The notes under the pieces were generated by a model, which did not search any database, was not told where the DNA came from, and saw nothing but the letters and a program-made list of their open reading frames with translations. From contig JANSXH010000007.1 in the NCBI GenBank assembly GCA_024743055.1, forward strand, positions 124,001 to 188,000: a DNA stretch of 64,000 nt, read 5' to 3'. The stretch is from Pseudomonadota bacterium (lineage in GTDB: Bacteria; Pseudomonadota; Alphaproteobacteria; Sneathiellales; Sneathiellaceae). This document shows positions 1-9,732 of this stretch, piece after piece. The position numbers and the translations under genes are program-made. Each line of letters opens with the position of its first letter. The stretch's first letter is position 1.

Positions 1-1711
1 GTCTTGCCAAAATATGGCGCCATCCTGTCAACGCATCTTCATGTGCCGCGGATGGGTCGACGAACCAATCCATCGACAATGACACAGATTCCTCTACGGC
101 TTTAACTTGCTGAGACAATTTACGTTTAGCTAAATGGTGCGCAAGGCTATCATAGTCAAGGGCTGATTCTATAGCCGCAATATCTATTATTGACCGCCGC
201 AACCTGTCAAGTTGAGGCGAGGAAAGGGTCACCGACGCAAAGTCTTCAAAGTGATTTTCCATTATTTCTGGGTGGTTTATGACAGTTAGGACCAATAATT
301 CTTCCCGCCGCCCGGCAGCCGTGATGGAAGAGCTTTTAAGGCGAGAAGAGCCAAAACGACCCGAATCGGGCTTCTGATTCGCGAATCGACCGAATCGTTT
401 GTTCTCATATTGATTTCTGCTTCCGGCCACAGGCGCTCTTTTCTGTGGACGAAAAGCCTTCCATAATCTGTCTTTAAAATAAGATCGATAATGTCCCTGA
501 ACTGTTGGATCGCTCATCTGATCACATAGGGAATAAAGTGCTCTTTCTAGTGCGGCTTTCCGTTCTGGCGTCTCTACGGAACGATCCTGTGTCTCTTTCC
601 GCCACAAAACTTCGGACAAGGGAAGAGCACTCTCCAGAATATTTTTCATAGCGGTGCTGCCTTGGCTTTTTATAACATCATCTGGATCCAGCCCTGAGGG
701 TAGCAAGGCAAATCTCAATGAATAGCCTGGTTTGAGGAGTGGCAAGGCCCGCTCCGACGCCCGAAGCGCTGCTCGCCAGCCAGCATCATCGCCATCCAGG
801 CACATAATCGGCTCGGGCACCATCCGCCATAGCAACTGCAATTGTTCCGGTGTAATCGCTGTCCCGAGCGGGGCGACGGCCTGAGGAAATCCAGCATCAC
901 TCAATGCGATGACATCCATATAGCCTTCCGCGACGATAATATTCCCCGCGTCAAAGGCTTTTTGTCGGGCGAGAGCCACGTTGTAGAGGACGTTGCCCTT
1001 GTGAAACAGGGGCGTCTCCGGAGAATTCAGATACTTTGCCGGCGCATCACCAAGAGCCCGACCGCCAAAAGCAATGATCCGGCCACGCCTGTCGCCGATA
1101 GGAAACATCAGCCGGTCACGGAACCTGTCATAACTGGGACGACCGTCATCCGGTTTGATAATCAGCCCCCCTTCCAGCAAGGTTTCCTCAGATACATCCC
1201 GCGCCATCAAGGCATCTTTGAGGGCGGTGCGGCTTTCGGGCGCGAAACCGAGGCGAAACCCGGTGACAGCATCGCTTGAGACCTGGCGTTTCTCTAGATA
1301 GGTTCTGGCCTTTGATCCTGACTGGCTAGAGAGCTGAGCGATAAACCATTTAGCAGCCAGTTCCATCGCCTCATGAAGGGTCGCTGCCCGTTTTTGCCGC
1401 TCTCGATCTTCTGGGCGCTCCACCGGCATTGGCAGTCCGGCAATCCCAGCAAGGCGCTCGACGGCTTCAGGAAAGCTGACGCCTTCGGTCTGTTTAACGA
1501 ACTCGATAAGATCACCGTTCGCCCCGCAGCCGAAACAGTGATAGAAACCTTTTTCCTCATTGACGGTGAAGGAGGGAGTTTTTTCATTATGAAAAGGACA
1601 CAGGCCTGAATATTCCCGTCCCTTTTTTACGAGCTTAGTTCGACGGCCGATCAAATCCGCCAAGCCGACGCGGTTTCGTATCTCTTCCATAAATTGCGGC
1701 GGAAAAGCCAT
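1..1711 (-). CDS. dnaG: DNA primase DnaG (3' end cut by window edge)
   Basis: DNA primase lays down RNA primers for lagging-strand synthesis at the replication fork. The frame runs off the window at base 1 without a stop, so 570 residues are visible and the C-terminal helicase-binding part is missing. Seen: an N-terminal CHC2 zinc motif with C38, H41, C59 and C62 (CPFH and CFGC), then a Toprim core with EGYMDV near residue 262 and LDGDDAG near residue 306, the acidic metal-binding residues of primases. The ATG at 1709-1711 gives the usual N-terminus MAFPPQF; the ribosome binding site is weak. yqeY lies just upstream in the same direction, a common alphaproteobacterial order (yqeY-dnaG, usually followed by rpoD, which would lie outside). 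Confidence 0.95.
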   Translation of the reverse strand, partial: MAFPPQFMEEIRNRVGLADLIGRRTKLVKKGREYSGLCPFHNEKTPSFTVNEEKGFYHCFGCGANGDLIEFVKQTEGVSFPEAVERLAGIAGLPMPVERPEDRERQKRAATLHEAMELAAKWFIAQLSSQSGSKARTYLEKRQVSSDAVTGFRLGFAPESRTALKDALMARDVSEETLLEGGLIIKPDDGRPSYDRFRDRLMFPIGDRRGRIIAFGGRALGDAPAKYLNSPETPLFHKGNVLYNVALARQKAFDAGNIIVAEGYMDVIALSDAGFPQAVAPLGTAITPEQLQLLWRMVPEPIMCLDGDDAGWRAALRASERALPLLKPGYSLRFALLPSGLDPDDVIKSQGSTAMKNILESALPLSEVLWRKETQDRSVETPERKAALERALYSLCDQMSDPTVQGHYRSYFKDRLWKAFRPQKRAPVAGSRNQYENKRFGRFANQKPDSGRFGSSRLKSSSITAAGRREELLVLTVINHPEIMENHFEDFASVTLSSPQLDRLRRSIIDIAAIESALDYDSLAHHLAKRKLSQQVKAVEESVSLSMDWFVDPSAAHEDALTGWRHILAR

Positions 1712-1772
1712 CTATACACCCACACTCACTTCTATACCCGACCTAAACCAGCCAGGGACTCCCTGCGGGGGA

Positions 1773-2243
1773 TTATGCTCCTAAAGTATCTTTTACGATA
1801 GCGCTTGCTTTAGAAAAATCCATACGGCCGGCATATTTTGACTTCAGGGCCCCCATCGTCTTGCCCATGTCCTTGAGGCCTTCCGCTCCGATTTCGGCGA
1901 TGACCTCTTCGACAGCGGTTTGAATCTCATCCGTGTCGAACTGCCGGGGAAGGAAATCGGAAATGATATCGATCTCTTCCTGTTCGGACGTCGCAAGATC
2001 AACACGGCCGCCCTTCTCATACGCCTCAATGGATTCCTTTCGCTGTCGAACCATTGTGGTCAACATCTGCAGAATCTCATCCTCTATGATTCCTTCTTCA
2101 GAGCCTTTGGCACGGGCGGCTAGATCTCTATCTTTTAAGGTCGCAATGATCAGACGAAGGGTCGAGGTTCGCCTCTTATCCTTTGTTTTCATTGCGTCTT
2201 TTAACGCGTCTCGTAAGTTGGATCGGAGCATATATACAGGCAT
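1773..2243 (-). CDS. yqeY: GatB/YqeY domain protein
   Basis: Small protein (156 residues) of the YqeY family, which shares the tail domain of the tRNA amidotransferase subunit GatB; members are thought to bind tRNA, but the precise role is not settled. Family hallmarks seen are the N-terminal LRDALKDAMKTKDKRRTSTLRL helix, the central FLPRQ element and the C-terminal GKTMGALK region. An in-frame ATG four codons later (2231) fits the usual family start MLR better; neither has a clear ribosome binding site. It sits 61 bases upstream of dnaG on the same strand and is divergent from carA, and is probably co-transcribed with dnaG. Confidence 0.9.
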   Translation of the reverse strand: MPVYMLRSNLRDALKDAMKTKDKRRTSTLRLIIATLKDRDLAARAKGSEEGIIEDEILQMLTTMVRQRKESIEAYEKGGRVDLATSEQEEIDIISDFLPRQFDTDEIQTAVEEVIAEIGAEGLKDMGKTMGALKSKYAGRMDFSKASAIVKDTLGA

Positions 2244-2449
2244 CTATTGTGAAGAAAGGCGCCATACTAACCGAAACGGGAATTTATAGCAAACCAATTT
2301 TTCTTGTTAAGTTATTGATTTTAAAGGATTTTTTTTGCAACAGAAAACTTGACGCCCTGCCCTAAACTCCTTATGTTCCAGCACGAATATCAGTATCAGG
2401 CCAGACGAAATTCGGCTCGGCGGAAAACCGCATAAGGGTCCCTACAACC

Positions 2450-3625
2450 ATGTCTTATTCTAATAAATCCTTGGATCTGAGTGCACCCAGAACCGCAACC
2501 GCCGTCCTTGTACTTGGTGACGGGACCGTGTTCCACGGCATGGGTATCGGCGTTGAAGGGGAAACCGTTGGGGAAGTTTGCTTTAACACCTCCATGACAG
2601 GCTATCAGGAAAGCCTGACCGATCCTTCATTTGCCGGTCAGCTTATTACTTTTACTTTCCCCCATATCGGCAATGTCGGCTTCAATGACGAAGATATTGA
2701 GACGACAGGACAAGCGGCCAATGGTCTGATCGTGAGAGCAGATGTGACTGACCCTGCAAACTGGCGAGCAGCGGGCCATCTTGATACGTGGCTTAAGGCC
2801 CGTAACCTGACTGGAATTTCCGGTGTAGACACACGCCGCCTTACTCACATCATCCGCAAATCAGGGGCACCGAACGGCATCATCGCCTTCCAGAAAGACG
2901 GCAAGTTCGATCTGGAGGATCTCCAGAAAAAAGCTGCAGCCTGGCCTGGCCTGGAAGGAATGGATCTTGCCATCCAGGTTTCCTGTAAGGAACCTTATGA
3001 GTGGCGGGAAACAAATTGGAACATTGCCGCCGGTTTTGGAGAGCAAACTGCTCCGACGCGTCATATTGTTGCCGTCGATTATGGCGTGAAGAGAAACATT
3101 CTCAGATGCCTGGCCAATCTTGGATGCAAAGTCACCGTTGTTCCGGCTACAACGAGTTATGAGGAGATCGCAGCTTATAACCCCGATGGAATATTCCTCG
3201 CGAACGGCCCGGGGGACCCGGCTGCCACCGGAGAATATGCGGTGCCTGTGATCAGGCAATGTGTTGATAGCGGGACGCCTACCTTTGGTATTTGCCTCGG
3301 ACATCAAATGCTTGCCCTGGCCCTCGGTGCGGAAACTACGAAAATGCATCAGGGACATAGGGGTGCCAATCAGCCTGTTAAAGACCTGACAACGGGCAAA
3401 GTTGAAATCACCTCCCAGAACCATGGTTTCGTCGTAACCCGGGACAGCCTTCCTGACGGTGTCACGGAAACCCATACCTCACTGTTCGATGGTGTCGTCG
3501 AGGGGCTCAGTGTAGATGGGAAACCGGTTTTCTCTGTTCAGTACCATCCTGAAGCCAGCCCTGGCCCGCAGGACAGTCATTATCTTTTCCAACGCTTCAT
3601 AGATCTGGTTGACGCGCATGCCTAA
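2450..3625 (+). CDS. carA: carbamoyl-phosphate synthase small subunit
   Basis: Glutaminase subunit of carbamoyl-phosphate synthase: it hydrolyses glutamine and channels ammonia to CarB for pyrimidine and arginine synthesis in the cytoplasm. The 391-residue length is normal. Seen: N-terminal CarA domain ([12 protein letters not shown], then TGYQE), and a class I glutamine amidotransferase domain from about residue 205 with the nucleophile in GICLGHQ (Cys near 282) and the His-Glu pair in YHPEAS near 366. The stop overlaps the start of carB by 8 bases, so the two subunits are translationally coupled. The 200-base leader holds only a short GCGG/CCGC hairpin near 2420-2432; no attenuator is evident. 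Confidence 0.97.
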   Translation: MSYSNKSLDLSAPRTATAVLVLGDGTVFHGMGIGVEGETVGEVCFNTSMTGYQESLTDPSFAGQLITFTFPHIGNVGFNDEDIETTGQAANGLIVRADVTDPANWRAAGHLDTWLKARNLTGISGVDTRRLTHIIRKSGAPNGIIAFQKDGKFDLEDLQKKAAAWPGLEGMDLAIQVSCKEPYEWRETNWNIAAGFGEQTAPTRHIVAVDYGVKRNILRCLANLGCKVTVVPATTSYEEIAAYNPDGIFLANGPGDPAATGEYAVPVIRQCVDSGTPTFGICLGHQMLALALGAETTKMHQGHRGANQPVKDLTTGKVEITSQNHGFVVTRDSLPDGVTETHTSLFDGVVEGLSVDGKPVFSVQYHPEASPGPQDSHYLFQRFIDLVDAHA

Positions 3626-6600
3626 ACGTACCGACATACATTCAATCATGATCATCGGTGCCGGCCCGATCATTATCGGCCAGGCCTGTGAATTTGACTA
3701 TTCTGGCACACAAGCCTGCAAGGCCCTCAAGGAAGAGGGTTATCGCGTCATTCTGGTCAATTCCAATCCGGCGACGATCATGACGGATCCCGGTCTCGCA
3801 GATGCGACTTATGTCGAGCCGATTACTGCGGATGTGGTCGAGAAAATCCTGGAGAAAGAACGCCCCGACGCGATCCTGCCGACAATGGGCGGACAAACAG
3901 CCCTCAATACGGCACTCGAGCTGGCGGAAAGAGGGACTCTTGATCGGCTGGGCGTGCAACTGATCGGCGCCAAGAAAGAAGCCATCGCCAAGGCCGAGGA
4001 TCGGGACCAGTTTCGGACTGCCATGCTGAAGATCGGCCTCGACATGCCGGTCAGTGCTGTTGCCCATAGTCTGGAAGAAGCCTGGACGGTTCTGGAGAAA
4101 GTAAACCTCCCCTGCATCATTCGCCCCTCCTTTACCCTGGGCGGCACAGGTGGCGGAATCGCTTACAACCGGGAAGAATTTGAAGCCATCGTAACCTCCG
4201 GTCTTGACGCCTCTCCGACCACCGAAGTCCTGGTTGAGGAGAGTATCGTCGGCTGGAAGGAATATGAGATGGAGGTTGTCCGGGACAAGGCCGATAACTG
4301 CATCATCATTTGCTCCATCGAAAATGTTGACCCTATGGGCGTGCATACCGGAGACTCAATTACAGTTGCACCAGCCCTGACCCTGACCGACAAAGAATAC
4401 CAGTTGATGCGAAATGCCTCGATCGAGGTGTTAAGAGAAATTGGTGTCGAAACTGGCGGTTCAAACGTGCAGTTCGCGGTCAATCCAGAAAATGGTCGCC
4501 TGATCATCATCGAGATGAACCCTCGGGTTTCCCGCTCAAGTGCCCTTGCCTCGAAAGCGACTGGCTTTCCAATCGCGAAAATCGCTGCCAAGTTGGCTAT
4601 TGGCTATACATTGGATGAGTTGGATAATGACATCACTGGTGTCACCCCGGCATCGTTCGAACCCACAATTGATTATGTGGTTACAAAAATTCCACGCTTC
4701 ACGTTCGAGAAATTCGCCGGTGCCGAGCCCAAACTCGGGACCGCGATGAAATCTGTTGGGGAAGCTATGGCCATTGGCCGGACCTTTGCCGAAAGCCTGC
4801 AGAAAGCGTTGCGGTCTTTGGAGACTGGCCTTTCCGGCCTGAATGAGCAGGTCTTCGCTGGCCCTGGTGAAGAAAAGGCAGACAAGCAAAGTATTCAAGC
4901 CATCCTCGCCCATCCCACCCCGGACCGTCTCTTAAATATTGCCCAAGCTTTCAGAGAAGGGCTTAGTCTTGAGGAAATTGCCGAAGCGAGTAAATACGAA
5001 CCTTGGTTCCTACGGCAAATCGAAGGCATCGTCCAAATGGAGGAGGCTGTTCGCGCGAATGGTCTGCCAACTTCCAAGGGTGGGCTTCTTCGGTTAAAAA
5101 CTCTGGGGTTCAGCGATAATCGTTTGGCGGAACTGGCAAATGTTTCTGACGCTGATGTCCTCTCGGCGCGCCAACAACATTCAATTGAGCCTGTCTTCAA
5201 GCGTATCGATACCTGCGCCGGAGAGTTCCCTTCCCAAACACCCTATATGTACTCAACATATGAGGGGAATGAATGGGATCCAGCGGTTTGTGAAGCAGAG
5301 CCGACAGATGCGAAAAAGGTCATCATTCTGGGCGGTGGTCCGAACCGTATTGGCCAGGGAATTGAGTTTGATTATTGCTGTGTTCACGCAGCTTATGCCT
5401 TGTCCGAAGCCGGCTATGAAACGATCATGGTCAACTGCAATCCGGAAACGGTTTCAACGGACTATGATACCTCCGACCGGCTTTACTTTGAGCCCCTCAC
5501 CGTCGAAGACACTCTTGCGATCATTCGAAAAGAGCAAACAAACGGGACTTTACATGGGGTTATCGTGCAGTTTGGCGGTCAGACACCGCTTAAACTCGCC
5601 TCCGGCCTTGAAGCTGCTGGTGTGCCAATTCTCGGTACCACTCCAGATGCTATCGATCTGGCAGAAGATCGGGAAAGATTTCAGCAACTTCTCCATAAGC
5701 TCGACTTAAAGCAGCCGGAAAACGGAATAGCTCGGTCCGTTCCGGAGGCCTTTGAAATTGCCAAGGACATTGGGTTTCCAGTCGTTGTCCGGCCGTCTTA
5801 TGTTCTGGGTGGACGGGGCATGGAGATCGTCCGTGATGGCGATGCCCTTGATCGTTACATGCATGAAGCGGTGCAGGTCTCAGGAGACAATCCCGTGCTG
5901 GTGGATGGATATCTGCAAAACGCCATTGAAGTCGACGTAGATTGTTTGAGTGATGGAGAAACCGTATTCGTCGCTGGGATCATGGAGCATATCGAGGAGG
6001 CTGGCATCCATTCAGGTGACAGCGCCTGTTCACTCCCACCCCATACTCTTTCGAAGGACCTCATTGAGGAAATTAAACGACAAAGCAAAGCCCTCGCCTT
6101 GTCCCTAAATGTCGTCGGATTGATGAATGTTCAATTCGCCATTAAAGACGACGTTGTTTACATCCTGGAAGTAAACCCGCGCGCCAGCCGCACGGTTCCG
6201 TTTGTCGCCAAGAGTATAGACTACCCGATTGCGAAAATTGCGGCTCGGGTCATGGCTGGTGAGAAACTGGTGTCCTTTGGCCTGGAATATCGCGATTATG
6301 ATCATATCACGGTCAAGGAAGCTGTCTTTCCATTTACTCGTTTCCCCGGGGTAGATGTCATTCTTGGACCAGAAATGCGATCAACTGGTGAAGTCATGGG
6401 AATTGACACCACATTTGGCGCGGCTTTCCTGAAGTCACAGATTGCCGCAGGTGTATCCTTGCCTACGTCCGGGACTGTTTTTGTTTCTGTAAAGGATCTC
6501 GATAAAGGACCCATTACAGCTGCCGTCTCCAAGCTGATCGATCTGGGGTTTGACATTGTCTCGACGGGAGGCACGGCCGAGTTTTTCCGGAAACAAGGAC

Positions 6601-6860
6601 TGGAGGTCCGGCAAATCAATAAGGTGATGCAAGGGCGTCCGAATATCGTCGATGCCATGAAGAATGGTGAGATTGATATGGTTTTCAATACCACAGAGGG
6701 AGCACAAGCCCTTCGTGACAGCTACGAGATCCGACATTCGGCTCTGATGATGAAGACCCCCTATTCGACAACTGTCGCAGGCGCCTCGGCTACTGTAATG
6801 GCAATTGAAGAAATAAAGACCGGAAAGCTTGAAGTTCACTCCTTGCAATCCTATTCTTAA
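3618..6860 (+). CDS. carB: carbamoyl-phosphate synthase large subunit
   Basis: Synthetase subunit that uses two ATP, bicarbonate and ammonia to make carbamoyl phosphate. The protein has 1080 residues (E. coli about 1073) and shows the expected tandem halves: a first ATP-grasp synthetase domain beginning [13 protein letters not shown], an allosteric/oligomerisation middle, a second ATP-grasp domain beginning [13 protein letters not shown] near residue 570, and a C-terminal MGS-like regulatory domain (from about residue 940, [10 protein letters not shown]). I start it at the ATG at 3618 ([10 protein letters not shown]) rather than the TTG at 3609, because this matches the family N-terminus and leaves an 8-base overlap with carA. 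Confidence 0.97.
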   Translation: MPKRTDIHSIMIIGAGPIIIGQACEFDYSGTQACKALKEEGYRVILVNSNPATIMTDPGLADATYVEPITADVVEKILEKERPDAILPTMGGQTALNTALELAERGTLDRLGVQLIGAKKEAIAKAEDRDQFRTAMLKIGLDMPVSAVAHSLEEAWTVLEKVNLPCIIRPSFTLGGTGGGIAYNREEFEAIVTSGLDASPTTEVLVEESIVGWKEYEMEVVRDKADNCIIICSIENVDPMGVHTGDSITVAPALTLTDKEYQLMRNASIEVLREIGVETGGSNVQFAVNPENGRLIIIEMNPRVSRSSALASKATGFPIAKIAAKLAIGYTLDELDNDITGVTPASFEPTIDYVVTKIPRFTFEKFAGAEPKLGTAMKSVGEAMAIGRTFAESLQKALRSLETGLSGLNEQVFAGPGEEKADKQSIQAILAHPTPDRLLNIAQAFREGLSLEEIAEASKYEPWFLRQIEGIVQMEEAVRANGLPTSKGGLLRLKTLGFSDNRLAELANVSDADVLSARQQHSIEPVFKRIDTCAGEFPSQTPYMYSTYEGNEWDPAVCEAEPTDAKKVIILGGGPNRIGQGIEFDYCCVHAAYALSEAGYETIMVNCNPETVSTDYDTSDRLYFEPLTVEDTLAIIRKEQTNGTLHGVIVQFGGQTPLKLASGLEAAGVPILGTTPDAIDLAEDRERFQQLLHKLDLKQPENGIARSVPEAFEIAKDIGFPVVVRPSYVLGGRGMEIVRDGDALDRYMHEAVQVSGDNPVLVDGYLQNAIEVDVDCLSDGETVFVAGIMEHIEEAGIHSGDSACSLPPHTLSKDLIEEIKRQSKALALSLNVVGLMNVQFAIKDDVVYILEVNPRASRTVPFVAKSIDYPIAKIAARVMAGEKLVSFGLEYRDYDHITVKEAVFPFTRFPGVDVILGPEMRSTGEVMGIDTTFGAAFLKSQIAAGVSLPTSGTVFVSVKDLDKGPITAAVSKLIDLGFDIVSTGGTAEFFRKQGLEVRQINKVMQGRPNIVDAMKNGEIDMVFNTTEGAQALRDSYEIRHSALMMKTPYSTTVAGASATVMAIEEIKTGKLEVHSLQSYS

Positions 6861-6864
6861 TTCC

Positions 6865-6891
6865 TTGACAAGTATTATATGAGACATTAAT
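6865..6891 (+). promoter_or_regulatory. possible promoter upstream of greA
   Basis: A perfect -35 hexamer TTGACA (6865-6870) lies just after the carB stop. The best -10 match is ATTAAT at 6886-6891, at a short 15-base spacing, so this is tentative. A small AAAAGC/GCTTTT hairpin follows at 6908-6922 in the would-be greA leader or carB 3' end. Confidence 0.3.
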
Positions 6892-6957
6892 GAAATTGCC
6901 TTTTGCGAAAAGCTCGGCTTTTTGAAACTGCCTAAGAGACGTGAATAGAGAAGATTT

Positions 6958-7434
6958 ATGGAAAGACTACCGATGACAGCCGCCGGCTTCGCCCGGCTGG
7001 AGAATGAGCTGAAAGAGTTGCGCTCTACAGCGCGACCCGCAGTAATCCAAGCCATCGCGACAGCCCGCGAACATGGCGATCTGTCTGAAAATGCCGAATA
7101 TCACGCCGCTAAAGAACAGCAGTCACATATCGAAGGCCGCATCGCAGAGCTGGCGGACAAGCTTGGGCGTGCTGAAATCATCGATGTTGCCTCTATTACA
7201 GGCCATCAGATCAAGTTCGGTGCGACTATTCTGTTGGCTGATGAAGATACCGATGAAGAAACCAGCTATCAGATTGTTGGCGAAGATGAGAGCAGTATTG
7301 AAGAAGGACGCCTGTCCATTACCGCTCCGCTCGCTCGTGCTTTGATCGGCAAGGAACAGGGCGACAGCATCGAAGTGACGACACCTGGCGGCTCCAAAGC
7401 CTATGAGGTTATCGAAGTCAGCTACGTCGCTTAA
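6958..7434 (+). CDS. greA: transcription elongation factor GreA
   Basis: GreA enters the secondary channel of stalled RNA polymerase and stimulates cleavage of the backtracked transcript. The 158-residue length is standard. Seen: N-terminal antiparallel coiled coil ([18 protein letters not shown]) with the functional tip acidic stretch in [12 protein letters not shown] (the tip Asp and Glu near residues 41 and 44), and a C-terminal FKBP-like domain ending with the typical [14 protein letters not shown] segment (here [10 protein letters not shown]) and [11 protein letters not shown] at 6958 with AGAGAAG a few bases upstream. It follows carB by 97 bases and is closed by a strong terminator. Confidence 0.96.
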   Translation: MERLPMTAAGFARLENELKELRSTARPAVIQAIATAREHGDLSENAEYHAAKEQQSHIEGRIAELADKLGRAEIIDVASITGHQIKFGATILLADEDTDEETSYQIVGEDESSIEEGRLSITAPLARALIGKEQGDSIEVTTPGGSKAYEVIEVSYVA

Positions 7435-7454
7435 CTGTTGGTAAGTACCAAGGC

Positions 7455-7486
7455 AAGCCTTTCCCGCACCCGGGGAAGGCTTTTTT
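7455..7486 (+). terminator. intrinsic terminator after greA
   Basis: Stem AAGCCTTTCCCG (7455-7466) and CGGGGAAGGCTT (7471-7482) with one G-U pair and a CACC loop, followed by a run of T. It lies 20 bases past the greA stop and separates greA from ridA. Confidence 0.9.
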
Positions 7487-7515
7487 ATTTACAGGTAATA
7501 GACGGAGATCTAGCC

Positions 7516-7899
7516 ATGCACACACAAGAAATAAACTCTGCCGAAGCCCCCCAAGCTGCTGGAGGTTATTCCCAAGCCCTTGAGGTCAAAGACGCACAAC
7601 GCACGCTTTATATCAGTGGTCAGATTCCGGTTTCCAACGAGGGGCATGTCCCTGAAACCTTTGAGGAACAAGCGGCCATGGTCTGGAACAATATCAAAGC
7701 GCAATTGAAAGCGGCTGATATGGAGATGAGCAACTTGGTAAAAGTCACCATTTTCCTCTCAGACCGGAAATACACAATGCCAAATCGGGCGGCACGCGCT
7801 GCTGCATTGGGTGAGCATAAAGCCGCCCTTACAGTGATTATCGCCGGCATTTTTGATGAAGCTTGGCTTCTTGAGATCGAAGCAATTGCCGCTGCCTAG
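7516..7899 (+). CDS. ridA: RidA family imine/enamine deaminase
   Basis: Members of the RidA (YjgF/YER057c/UK114) family hydrolyse reactive 2-aminoacrylate and related imines released by PLP enzymes. The 127-residue protein begins MHTQEINSAEAPQAAGGYSQ and keeps the family features: YSQA near residue 18, YISGQIP, and a late VTIFLSD segment. A caution: the C-terminus reads AGIFDEAWLLEIEAIA, whereas canonical RidA has a conserved Arg before the final P-alanine-valVEI segment; here that Arg position appears replaced, so the activity could differ. The ATG at 7516 has ACGGAGA nearby; upstream frame-open codons cross the greA terminator and are not used. Its stop overlaps the convergent cupin gene by 4 bases. 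Confidence 0.85.
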   Translation: MHTQEINSAEAPQAAGGYSQALEVKDAQRTLYISGQIPVSNEGHVPETFEEQAAMVWNNIKAQLKAADMEMSNLVKVTIFLSDRKYTMPNRAARAAALGEHKAALTVIIAGIFDEAWLLEIEAIAAA

Positions 7900-8294
7900 T
7901 CTTTTCTTGGATCATCCGCTTTAGAATGATCCGTCGGTTGTGGCGTCATGGTCAGCAACGTGACGCCATTTTTCGAGTTAAATCGATGCCAGCGGGATTG
8001 CGGTACCACCATCAGCATACCCGCTGACAGTTCCAACATATCTTCTCCACTGTCACTCAGGATGGTCAGAAAAGTATGCCCGGACAATACATGTACCAAC
8101 TCGTCCCCGACCGTATGACGCTCCCACTCACTTTCACCTGTAAAACTACCTAAAAACAGGCCGCCCCGGTCGTAATTGGCAAGGGTGGCAAAGGCCGCTG
8201 CGACATCTTCCTCCAATGTATGTTCACTACGCCCCTCAAGGGGTGTGAGGCCCTTTAGAACTGTCTCAATATCAATGGCTTTTGGCACAAGCAT
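7896..8294 (-). CDS. cupin domain protein
   Basis: A 132-residue single-domain cupin of unknown substrate. The cupin core is visible in the order EWERHTVGDELVHVLSG (first metal-binding motif: H, E, H) and PQSRWHRF (second motif His), with a run of beta-strand-like sequence between. The ATG at 8294 touches the GGAG sequence directly, so the GTG two codons downstream (8288) may be the real start with proper spacing. It is convergent with ridA and divergent from the receiver protein gene. Such small cupins can be enzymes or ligand sensors; no function is claimed. Confidence 0.8.
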   Translation of the reverse strand: MLVPKAIDIETVLKGLTPLEGRSEHTLEEDVAAAFATLANYDRGGLFLGSFTGESEWERHTVGDELVHVLSGHTFLTILSDSGEDMLELSAGMLMVVPQSRWHRFNSKNGVTLLTMTPQPTDHSKADDPRKD

Positions 8295-8421
8295 CTCCTG
8301 TTCCAGATAATTTCTTCAAATCTATGCATAAGAGGGTTGTTTGGGAAGAATTAATATTTTCATGATAAAAATGCATCAATTCAACGGAAGGTTCTCTTTT
8401 ATAAAGGAAAATCGGAGCCAA

Positions 8422-8907
8422 ATGCTAAAAAATCATAGCATAACCAACCTTGATATCTTGTTTTTGGATGAGAACAAGAACATGCATCTGATTGTCAAAA
8501 ATCTGTTGCAAGCGATGGAGGTACGTAAATTTCGGAGCTGCTACAATCCCAAAAACGTCTTCAAGATGATGAAAGACCAGACGCCGGACATCCTGATTAC
8601 CGAGTTGAAGATGAATACGATGACGGGATTGGATTTAATAAAGAAAATTCGCAAGGGAGAAGAAGAAGCAGATCCATATCTCCCCATACTTGTTTTAACT
8701 GGACAGACCGAGCTTGACGTTGTTATCCAGGCACGAAATGCCGGCGCAACAGAATTTCTCGCAAAACCGGCCTCGGTTTCCTCATTGCATGACCGTCTGC
8801 TCTGGATGATTGAAAATCCAAGACCCTTCATAAAATCTGGTAATTTTTTCGGGCCAGACCGGCGTCGGGCTATGCGCGGTTATGAGGGGCTAGAACGAAG
8901 AGACTAA
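8422..8907 (+). CDS. receiver-domain protein with Glu at the phosphorylation site
   Basis: A stand-alone receiver domain (161 residues, no output domain). Start chosen at the ATG at 8422 because CGGAG precedes it by 4 bases; the frame is open further upstream but without support. Receiver landmarks: acidic pair D16-E17, a Thr at 93 (LVLTGQ), and K115 in LAKPAS. The position that normally holds the phosphoacceptor Asp is E61 (DILITELKM). Asp-to-Glu can mimic the phosphorylated state, so this may be a constitutively active or phosphorylation-independent receiver. The C-terminal tail GPDRRR and LERRD resembles a tail common in alphaproteobacterial single-domain receivers. No cognate kinase is adjacent. 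Confidence 0.85.
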   Translation: MLKNHSITNLDILFLDENKNMHLIVKNLLQAMEVRKFRSCYNPKNVFKMMKDQTPDILITELKMNTMTGLDLIKKIRKGEEEADPYLPILVLTGQTELDVVIQARNAGATEFLAKPASVSSLHDRLLWMIENPRPFIKSGNFFGPDRRRAMRGYEGLERRD

Positions 8908-8920
8908 CTGATCAATTCTC

Positions 8921-8944
8921 CTCTTCCGCGGGAAGAGTTTTATT
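8921..8944. terminator. terminator between receiver gene and SDR gene
   Basis: Perfect stem CTCTTCC (8921-8927) / GGAAGAG (8931-8937) with a GCG loop, then TTTTATT. It follows the receiver gene and overlaps the stop codon of the convergent SDR gene, so it may serve both. Confidence 0.75.
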
Positions 8945-9713
8945 CGCCCTCCGGAACCGGCGAGGTATAATTCAACCCCAACCTTCCGCCATCGGCATAG
9001 ATGATCTCTCCAGTAATATAAGAACTTTCTTCTGACGCCAGGAACATCGCAATGTTGGCAATCTCATCGGGCCTTCCTGTGCGACCCATCGGTGTGCGAG
9101 AAAGAATAGCGTGACGAGCAGCCTCATCTTTCATGACATTTTTCAGCATATCCGTTGCAATTGACCCTGGCCCTATACCATTAACTCTCACCCCCTGTTG
9201 AGCAAGTGAAACAGCCATGACCCGAGTGAGTTGGTTTATGCCACCTTTGGAAACGTTATAGGGCAGAATATTTGGAATAGTCAGCAGCGCATTAACGGAA
9301 GACATATTAATAATGCTGCCTCCAGTTTCCTGCGTCACCATAACCTTTGCCGCCGCCTGGCTAAGCAAGAAAACACCTTTGAGATTTACCGCCAGCACCG
9401 CATCAAAATCTTCTTCAGAGATTTCCAGCACATCTCCCGTTCGCAGAATACCCGCATTATTGACCAGGATATCGAGATGCCCTTCCGCCTCAACAACATC
9501 TGCCACCAATTTTACGCATTGGTCCTTTTTCGAAACATCAAAAGTCATGGCGATGGCTGAGCTGCCCAATGTTTCCGCTGCTTTGTCAGCAAGTTCGGTA
9601 TTTGTATCAGCGATATATACAGTCGCGCCTTCTCTAACAAACAGCTCAGCAATGCTATAGCCAATCCCTTGCGCAGCGCCGGTAATGATGGCGGTTTTGT
9701 TCTCTAATCGCAT
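8940..9713 (-). CDS. SDR family oxidoreductase
   Basis: Classical short-chain dehydrogenase/reductase of 257 residues using NAD(P)H. Seen: the cofactor motif TGAAQGIG near residue 11, an acidic residue after the second strand (YIADTN) suggesting NAD rather than NADP, the structural NNAG near residue 87, and the catalytic Ser (SSVNA) and YNVSK (Tyr-xxx-Lys). The C-terminal GEIIYADGG is typical. Its substrate cannot be read from sequence. It lies 19 bases downstream of prpE on the same strand, so the two are probably co-transcribed. ATG at 9713 preceded by AAGGAAG. Confidence 0.9.
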   Translation of the reverse strand: MRLENKTAIITGAAQGIGYSIAELFVREGATVYIADTNTELADKAAETLGSSAIAMTFDVSKKDQCVKLVADVVEAEGHLDILVNNAGILRTGDVLEISEEDFDAVLAVNLKGVFLLSQAAAKVMVTQETGGSIINMSSVNALLTIPNILPYNVSKGGINQLTRVMAVSLAQQGVRVNGIGPGSIATDMLKNVMKDEAARHAILSRTPMGRTGRPDEIANIAMFLASEESSYITGEIIYADGGRLGLNYTSPVPEGE

Positions 9714-9732
9714 GGTACTTCCTTTTCCACAT

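Noticed and set aside
842..1609. Plus-strand frames inside dnaG
   Set aside because: Antisense shadows of the primase reading frame, which holds the zinc and Toprim motifs.
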